NCBI RefSeq assembly: GCF_000200595.1
Contig: NC_014810.2
Coordinates: 62,001-126,000, forward strand
Source: Helicobacter felis ATCC 49179
Lineage (GTDB): Bacteria > Campylobacterota > Campylobacteria > Campylobacterales > Helicobacteraceae
Direction: 5' to 3'
DNA: 64,000 bases
Positions 56,394-64,000 of this stretch are shown here, piece by piece. Made by a program: the position numbers and the translations under genes. The stretch's first letter is position 1. Each line of letters opens with the position of its first letter. The notes beneath the pieces are model-generated. The model ran no database searches and was not told where the DNA came from. It saw only the letters and a list, made by a program, of their open reading frames with translations.

Positions 56394-56853
56394 TTATTCA
56401 TACCACCTCATAATAATCTGTGAGGTTTCTGCCCCCGGGCTTATGCATTTGTTTAAAGTGCCTCTTCCTTGTGGGATTGTCTGCCCCTCACTTGCCCAAT
56501 CTAAAATCTTAACGGGTCGCCTGTAATGCATCCAATCTACTGAAGGGTTTTTTTTCTTCGCTAAAACATAATGCGCGATCTTTTCTAATGTCATACGCCC
56601 CGCCGATGACCTGTGTTAGAGCAACGAGTGCTTGCCCATGTTTGATCGCTACAATGTCATTTACCCGCATCACCTCTAAGAAATTTCTAATTTGCTCTTC
56701 TCCCTCTTTCCGATCCGCTAGACCAATGAAGCTATATTTTTCTAAAATTTGACGCACATCTATCACATCCCATTTTACCTGCATGTGTTGTTGGTGAATC
56801 TGCATGTGCCAAAATTCTTGAAAAGGGACATTTGAAACATCCATAAACATCAA
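56394..56853 (-). pseudogene. McrB-type N-terminal domain, frameshifted at an A8 run
   Basis: Reads FWHMQIHQQHMQVKWDVIDV, SFIGLADRKEGEEQIRNFLE, VNDIVAIKHGQALVALTQVI, GGAYDIRKDRALCFSEEK, then leaves frame at eight A (T8 at 56548-56555 on the plus strand). With seven A it would continue NPSVDWMHYRRPVKILDW, PQGRGTLNKCISPGAETSQI, MRWYE and stop. This is the pattern of the N-terminal domain in McrB/EVE-like restriction ATPases (modified-base binding). The AAA+ motor is absent, so this is either a stand-alone domain or the remnant of a type IV restriction gene. Confidence 0.55.
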
Positions 56854-57109
56854 AACCTCCTAATTTTATATTTATGTACCCTTACCCTATCCTTAACTTT
56901 AGTCCCCTAAAATCCATAATTTTAGCCCCAAGGATTACACATAAAAACTTAAAGAAATTTGAATGCAGAAAGCCAAGTCCTAAAAAAACAAAACAATTTT
57001 TACCAATCACACCCTTGCAAGGGAAGCTACTTTGTTATAAATGTGAATGGGAAAGATTGGTATATGGAGGAAACCTCCATATTGCTAAATTGCCAAATAA
57101 GGTTTTAGA
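56854..57109. other. intergenic, no supported gene
   Basis: An open frame on the plus strand (56874-57131) has poor codon use, no ribosome-binding site, and overlaps the cytochrome gene; not accepted. Confidence 0.4.
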
Positions 57110-58093
57110 TTATTTTTGCATCTTGTCGTAAGGTCCATATTTGTGCTGTGTTGTTGGGAATGGATCGTCATATGATCCAGTATCCATATCCAAAGGCTTG
57201 ATTCTTTTATCGGGAAAATCTTTTTCTCGATTTTTCTTGATGGGGCGTTTTTGAGAGTTAATATAGCTTGCGACATCATAAGCTTCTTCTAATGTCAGTG
57301 TTGGATTCCCCAAAGGCATATTTGTTTTGATATAAGAAGTTGCTTTGATAAGTCGATACATACCTGCGCCAGTATTATAAGAATCTTTGCCCCATAGAGG
57401 AGGGTAGAGATAGTAGCCACCCTTTCTTTCTTTATTTTTGACCCCTAGACCATTTTCTTGATGACAAGCCGCACATTTTTCCAGATAAACAACTTTTCCT
57501 TTCTTAGGATCGGCTGAACGGCTTAAAAATGCGACTCTTCCTACTCCTTGACCCTTTGTTTTTGCACCCACAGGAATACCCTGCGAAATCCAATGCATAT
57601 AAGCTACCATCGCTTTCATCTCTTTAGAATCAATGGGCATCTTTCTTCCATTCATGCTTCTTTCAAAACAACCATTGATGCGCTCTTCAAGTGTAACTAC
57701 AGCATCGGAGCGTGGGCTATGTTGTGGATAACGACCATAAATGCCTACAAACCCTGCATGATTAGGCATACTTCCACCTAGGGCGTGGCAACTAGAACAA
57801 GAAAGATTATTTCCTGCAAAACGCTTCTTTGGATCTTTGGCTTGAGGTCCTACATGATATGTGGTTTCATTCAAAATCTTGTTCCCCAAGATGACTAATT
57901 GAGAATACTTGGAATTCTTTGGCATCTTGCTTTCATCAATATAGCCATCATCTTGCAATGCTTTAGGCTTAGTCCATTCGCTTTGTGGCAAATTGATTCC
58001 TGTGGCTTGTTTGGTTTGTAAAATTTGTTTATCAAATGCTCCAAGATTTGAATGTAGGGCAAGAATTGAAGCTATAAATACAAACTTTTTTAT
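57110..58093 (-). CDS. tsdA: TsdA-like dihaem cytochrome c, ATA at the start position
   Basis: Periplasmic dihaem cytochrome of the thiosulphate dehydrogenase / tetrathionate reductase family. Haem motifs CSSCH and CAACH; family stretches GIYGRYPQHSPRSDAVVTLE, ERINGCFERSMNGRKMP (the Cys is a family haem ligand), YMHWISQGIPVG and LGNPTLTLEEAYDVASYINS. The best start by position is 58093: AAAGGAG, then five bases, then ATA, giving a normal signal peptide (KKFVFIASILALHSNLGAF). No ATG, GTG or TTG is in frame until TTG 57991, which would remove the signal peptide. The ATG two bases after GGAG is out of frame and stops after two codons. So the gene either uses ATA or has lost its start. Confidence 0.82.
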   Translation of the reverse strand: MKKFVFIASILALHSNLGAFDKQILQTKQATGINLPQSEWTKPKALQDDGYIDESKMPKNSKYSQLVILGNKILNETTYHVGPQAKDPKKRFAGNNLSCSSCHALGGSMPNHAGFVGIYGRYPQHSPRSDAVVTLEERINGCFERSMNGRKMPIDSKEMKAMVAYMHWISQGIPVGAKTKGQGVGRVAFLSRSADPKKGKVVYLEKCAACHQENGLGVKNKERKGGYYLYPPLWGKDSYNTGAGMYRLIKATSYIKTNMPLGNPTLTLEEAYDVASYINSQKRPIKKNREKDFPDKRIKPLDMDTGSYDDPFPTTQHKYGPYDKMQK

Positions 58094-58140
58094 GGCATCT
58101 CCTTTAAACCTATGAGCGATATTTAGAAAATGAGAAAATT

Positions 58141-58146
58141 ATTATA
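58141..58146 (-). promoter_or_regulatory. -10 box for the cytochrome gene
   Basis: GCTATAAT on the minus strand about 50 bases before the start position. Confidence 0.5.
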
Positions 58147-58242
58147 GCTTTTTATTAAATTTGAAAGAGCTTAAAGACTTTTTACTTACTTTTAATCAAT
58201 GAGGAATTAAGAAGTTTTAGTATAAAAATTAAAAATACCCTA

Positions 58243-58279
58243 CCCCCACATCATACTAATTTCCCCCCCTTGCAAAGGG
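58243..58279 (-). repeat. degenerate copy of the 3' end of 5S rRNA
   Basis: Ungapped match to 59536-59572 (32 of 37 bases by eye), including CTTGCAAAGGG and CCCCC at either end. Together the copies flank the DUF535 gene as direct repeats. Confidence 0.6.
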
Positions 58280-58358
58280 TGTAACCCGCCTTATCTAACT
58301 ACCAGCTTTTGCCCTTGTGCTCCTGTGCTTTGGCTTTATTAGGTTGACTTTTATGTTT

Positions 58359-59400
58359 TTAGTCATGTCTGTGTAACATGTTTTTAAAATTTTCTTCTAT
58401 AGTATCCAAGAGTTGCCAGCGTTTTTTACGGATCGAGCGTTTTTTTTGGGGGTAATATGTGATGTCTCTATGGGCATGGGGGAGATTATAGTAAGTGCGC
58501 CCTCCAATCTCTACCAAATCCACCTCGTCTGCTCCGCGTTTCATAAAAAAATCATCATAATCGCGCACAAGTCTCCGGCGACCCGCATACCTAACATAAC
58601 TCACTTGCGCTGCATTGGGGATTCCTAAAGTTTTGTTTAGACCTAAGATTCGGGTGAGGATCTTTTGCAATTCCACCAAAAAAGCGGCAGGGTGGCAACA
58701 ACAATGCTTGGTTAAAAATCTAATGCATTCTTGGTCTACTTGCGCCTCACCTTTCACTAAAGTTTCACCCTTGACACTAGTGATGAGCAAGTCCAATTGG
58801 GGGGTGATACACAGCGGAGAAGCGTATAGACGCTTAGAGGTATTTTCCTTTGTGAAGGAAATTTCTAACCATAGAAAACCTTCTTGATAGGTAAAACCTC
58901 GCATGGTTTTTAAAAAGAAGTGGTATTCCCCCCCCCCCCCCCGTAGTGTCTTTTAATGTATGGAATCTCACTTGTTGTAAATCTAAGAAATCTCTACACC
59001 CCGATTCGGTGCGCACCTGTAAATTTTCTAAAAATTTTAAGTTAAAAATAACCCATTCTATATGTTCGGCATGAGTGAGGCGAGCATCAGCAAACATATG
59101 ATAAATCTCTTCAAAACGATAAAAAGTGTTTTCTTTAGGGATTAGGGATACAAATGTTGCCATATTAATACCATTTTGTTGCAACCAAATTTCCAACTTA
59201 GCCACCATTTGTTTCCAAAGCACCATGTCGTCTAAGCTACATAAACTACAAATTTTGATGTGCAAGTCCCGATCGCGTTGAGCGAACCACTGCAGAGCCT
59301 TTAGAGCTCTCAGGCAGTTAGTTTTGCACAGATTAGGGAAAAAACGCCACATTGTCCTAAACCCTAAAGAAACGCAATGTTTTAACAACGATTTAATCAT
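58359..59400 (-). pseudogene. VirK/YbjX (DUF535) family protein, phase OFF at a G15 tract
   Basis: An ATG at 59400 (AAAGGG upstream) opens a frame running MIKSLLKHCVSLGFRTMWRF... to a run of 15 G (C15 at 58928-58942), then into nonsense. With 14 or 17 G it continues GGGGEYHFFLKTMRGFTYQE... to 346 aa. The second half shows the family end: QVSYVRYAGRRRLVRDYDDF (compare DYDxFWxE), GGRTYYNLPHAHRDITYY and KKRSIRKKRWQLLD. VirK/YbjX proteins affect envelope and virulence traits in enterobacteria, with unknown mechanism. Both halves are otherwise intact, so the gene is likely switchable. Confidence 0.82.
58928..58942 (-). repeat. homopolymeric G15 tract, switchable
   Basis: Fifteen consecutive C on the plus strand in the middle of the DUF535 gene; loss of one base would restore the frame. 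Confidence 0.9.
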
Positions 59401-59535
59401 AACTTAATGCCCTTTCTTTTTGTTAGGCGCACGAGACCCAAAAACTAAGCAGTGAGTAAAACCAAAAACCCCTCATTTCATCCTATAAAACACATGAACA
59501 CACTGTTAAATACTTTGTTAAATACTTTTAAATCT

Positions 59536-59655
59536 CCCCCGCATCACCCTACTTTCCCACCCTTGCAAAGGGCAGTATCATCGGCGTTAGAGAGCTTGAC
59601 TTCCAGGTTCGGGATGGGGCTGGGTATTTCCTCTCCACTAGGGACACAGGGAAAA
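59536..59655 (-). rRNA. 5S ribosomal RNA
   Basis: The minus strand reads GTGGAGAGGAAATACCCAGC near the 5' end, the universal CCCATCCCGAACCTGGAAGT, then AACGCCGATGATACTGCCC. About 120 bases; ends approximate. Downstream of 23S on the same strand. Confidence 0.9.
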
Positions 59656-59824
59656 GCAAGAAGCTTTTCTAGGTGTTGCCAAGCTTAAAAGCTCTAAGCC
59701 TAAACAACACCCACTCAAGAACAAACGCGCTATTCTAGCACTTTGTCCTCAAGCTGTCAATAACCTACGCTCCAGTTTGCTACAAAGCTTTGATTACACT
59801 CAACAAGGCGGTGATACCTTATCA

Positions 59825-62715
<2,891 letters not shown>

Positions 62716-63016
62716 TGTTTCAGTTAGCATATCCGCTAAACTGCCTTGATAAGATTTCTACCGCCTTATTGAGTATAATTCTTTGGCTTTGTAGTTTTTA
62801 CCTTTACATAGGCTATTGACAATGAAACATCAAAAAACACTAAACTAAATGCTCGAGCTACAGGATTAACTGCAACCCCCATTTGCTTAGGCAAAAGCGC
62901 ATTATATAGCTGTAAAGCTTAGGAGGGGCTTAAAGTTTTGGGAGTTTTGGGAGTTTTTACTAAAACTTTGGCATCAAGCACAACGCTCGTTTAACTAAAT
63001 GTCTTAAAATATTCTC
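62716..63016. other. 23S rRNA leader and promoter region
   Basis: On the minus strand TATAAT (62906-62901) is a candidate rrn -10 box, about 190 bases before mature 23S. TTTTGGGAG is repeated in tandem near 62936-62953. It also must hold the promoter of the rightward Fe-S gene. No gene seen. Confidence 0.45.
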
Positions 63017-64000
63017 ATGTTTGAATTTATTTATATGAAAAACTCTACTTACCCGGATGTGGTGTTGCACGATCACATTAAGGTTTTAGAACACGATCAA
63101 GACATAGAGTGCGTAGTGTGCAATGTGGCTTTGCAGGGAACTAAGAGGGTGGCTAAGGAGGTAAATTTTTTTATAGAAAATAGCGCACAAACTCCCCTAG
63201 AACTCGCCCAAAGTCTCAGTCTACTTTACGAGGCGCATGGATTACAATTTGATTTCGACCACACCAAATACACCCCTACTCAAGAGGGCTCTTTGATCGA
63301 GTTTTTTAACTATAATAAAGAGATTTGCCAATACCACCAACGGCGCGTGGAGTGTTGTGGAAAGTGTAGTGAAGTCTGCCCCACTCAAGCCATCAGCAAA
63401 TTAGACCCACAAATCGCCCGAGAGAAAGACTTAGAATGTGAGGATAACCGTCATTTGGTGATCGATCACCAGAGTTGTATTGATTGTGGCAAATGCATTG
63501 CTGTGTGTCCTAGCGGGAGCTTAAGCTATTCTAGCTTTAACTTAGAGTGCATGCAAGAAGTTGCCAAACTCTACAGGGGGTATATCCCTCTTTTGATCGA
63601 TTGCAAAGCAGAACTGCCAAACACTCCGCTTAAAAAAGAGGTCTTACCCCTTTGCTTAAATGTAAATATCTTAGAGCAGGTCGCTCTGCTTACTTGGGTG
63701 CAAGAGAGTGGAAGCCAGATCGTGATCTATGCGACCCAAGAGTTGGGCATAGGCACTTTAGAGAGTATCGCTCTGCTCAATGAAATTTATACGCACCTTT
63801 GCCATCAAGAGGCAATTTTAGTGGCGCGCACTACAGAAGAATTGCAAGCGTGCTTGCAGGACGCGCAATCACTAAGCTCCCCCTACACACCTCCCACTAT
63901 TCCAACACGCACGAAAAGAGATCTTTTTGCCCAACGCTTGGGCTTTTTGATAGAGCAGGGGGATTATGGGCAGGTGGGGTGTGGGGAGTTTATCCGCTAT
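63017..64000 (+). CDS. 4Fe-4S ferredoxin-type protein, incomplete at the window edge
   Basis: 328 codons without a stop, running off the end. ATG at 63017 (or 63035, MKNSTYPDVV). Two 4Fe-4S motifs: CCGKCSEVCPTQAIS (about 115-129) and CIDCGKCIAVCPSGSL (about 155-170). N-terminal domain of about 100 residues and a Cys-containing C-terminal domain are not recognised. Likely a cytosolic electron-transfer protein; the partner is unknown. Confidence 0.85.
   Translation, partial: MFEFIYMKNSTYPDVVLHDHIKVLEHDQDIECVVCNVALQGTKRVAKEVNFFIENSAQTPLELAQSLSLLYEAHGLQFDFDHTKYTPTQEGSLIEFFNYNKEICQYHQRRVECCGKCSEVCPTQAISKLDPQIAREKDLECEDNRHLVIDHQSCIDCGKCIAVCPSGSLSYSSFNLECMQEVAKLYRGYIPLLIDCKAELPNTPLKKEVLPLCLNVNILEQVALLTWVQESGSQIVIYATQELGIGTLESIALLNEIYTHLCHQEAILVARTTEELQACLQDAQSLSSPYTPPTIPTRTKRDLFAQRLGFLIEQGDYGQVGCGEFIRY

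Noticed and set aside
56874-57131. 85-codon plus-strand frame
   Set aside because: No ribosome-binding site, odd composition, and overlap with the cytochrome gene.
62936-62953. Tandem TTTTGGGAG x2 upstream of 23S
   Set aside because: Only two copies, non-coding; no function can be argued.

Overview
The window comes from a gastric Helicobacter that is not H. pylori, most likely of the H. felis / H. bizzozeronii / H. heilmannii group; this is an inference from gene content and order. The supporting evidence is: several blocks in H. pylori-like order (rpmE-rsmI-rlmB; hemL with its neighbours; mltG-AsmA-FeoA-nth-fliN-fliO-tonB-like-pyrC; lpxR; dgkA-gyrA-flgR), a GroES with a His/Cys-rich tail, Hof/Hop-like outer membrane proteins ending in aromatic Phe, a 23S-5S rRNA pair with no 16S beside it, and simple-sequence contingency tracts at the start of surface and chemotaxis genes.

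Layout. 1-2.1 kb: an MFS transporter without a usable start, then decayed sequence. 2.1-8.2 kb: translation/rRNA modification genes, two cell-envelope hypotheticals, a YceI-like protein, hemL and two small membrane proteins. 8.1-12.7 kb (minus): an outer membrane protein, a hippuricase-type amidohydrolase, a small frameshifted gene and a chemoreceptor with a C14 tract in its first codons. 12.7-22.3 kb: mltG diverging from a long AsmA-like gene that leads a tightly packed operon through nth, fliN, fliO, a TonB-like gene, pyrC, a sialidase-fold protein and a membrane protein. 22.3-27.4 kb (minus): VirB11-type ATPase, kdsB, NDUFAF7-like methyltransferase, a secreted hypothetical and htpG. 27.4-34.1 kb: purN, an antiporter, a VapD/RNase H-like fusion, a Sel1-repeat protein, YceI and a Rep-type helicase. 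34.1-37.8 kb: a PAS protein next to a soluble chemoreceptor, a SIMPL-like protein and an aspartate aminotransferase. 37.8-47.7 kb: an outer membrane protein with an 8-copy heptanucleotide repeat, lpxR, dgkA, gyrA, flgR, cysK-cysE and a selenocysteine-containing selD. 47.7-54.4 kb: dnaG, a PP-loop thiolase-like enzyme, a FAH-like protein, groES-groEL. 54.5-59.4 kb: an accessory stretch of disrupted or switchable genes (CT-repeat outer membrane protein OFF, McrB-type N-domain frameshifted, TsdA-like cytochrome with an ATA start, VirK/DUF535 gene OFF at a G15 tract). 59.5-62.7 kb: 5S and 23S rRNA (minus). The window ends inside a 4Fe-4S protein.

How the parts relate. Housekeeping genes are compact, often overlapping by 1-11 bases, and probably co-transcribed. 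Interspersed are at least four likely ON/OFF switches, one each in a chemoreceptor, two related outer membrane proteins and a VirK-family protein. As sequenced, two are ON and two OFF, so the isolate shows one snapshot of a variable surface and taxis phenotype. The most unusual items are the possible two-start chemoreceptor switch, the heptanucleotide-driven outer membrane protein, the VapD-RNase H fusion, the UGA-containing selD with a candidate SECIS hairpin, and the DUF535 gene lying between two copies of the 5S rRNA 3' end.
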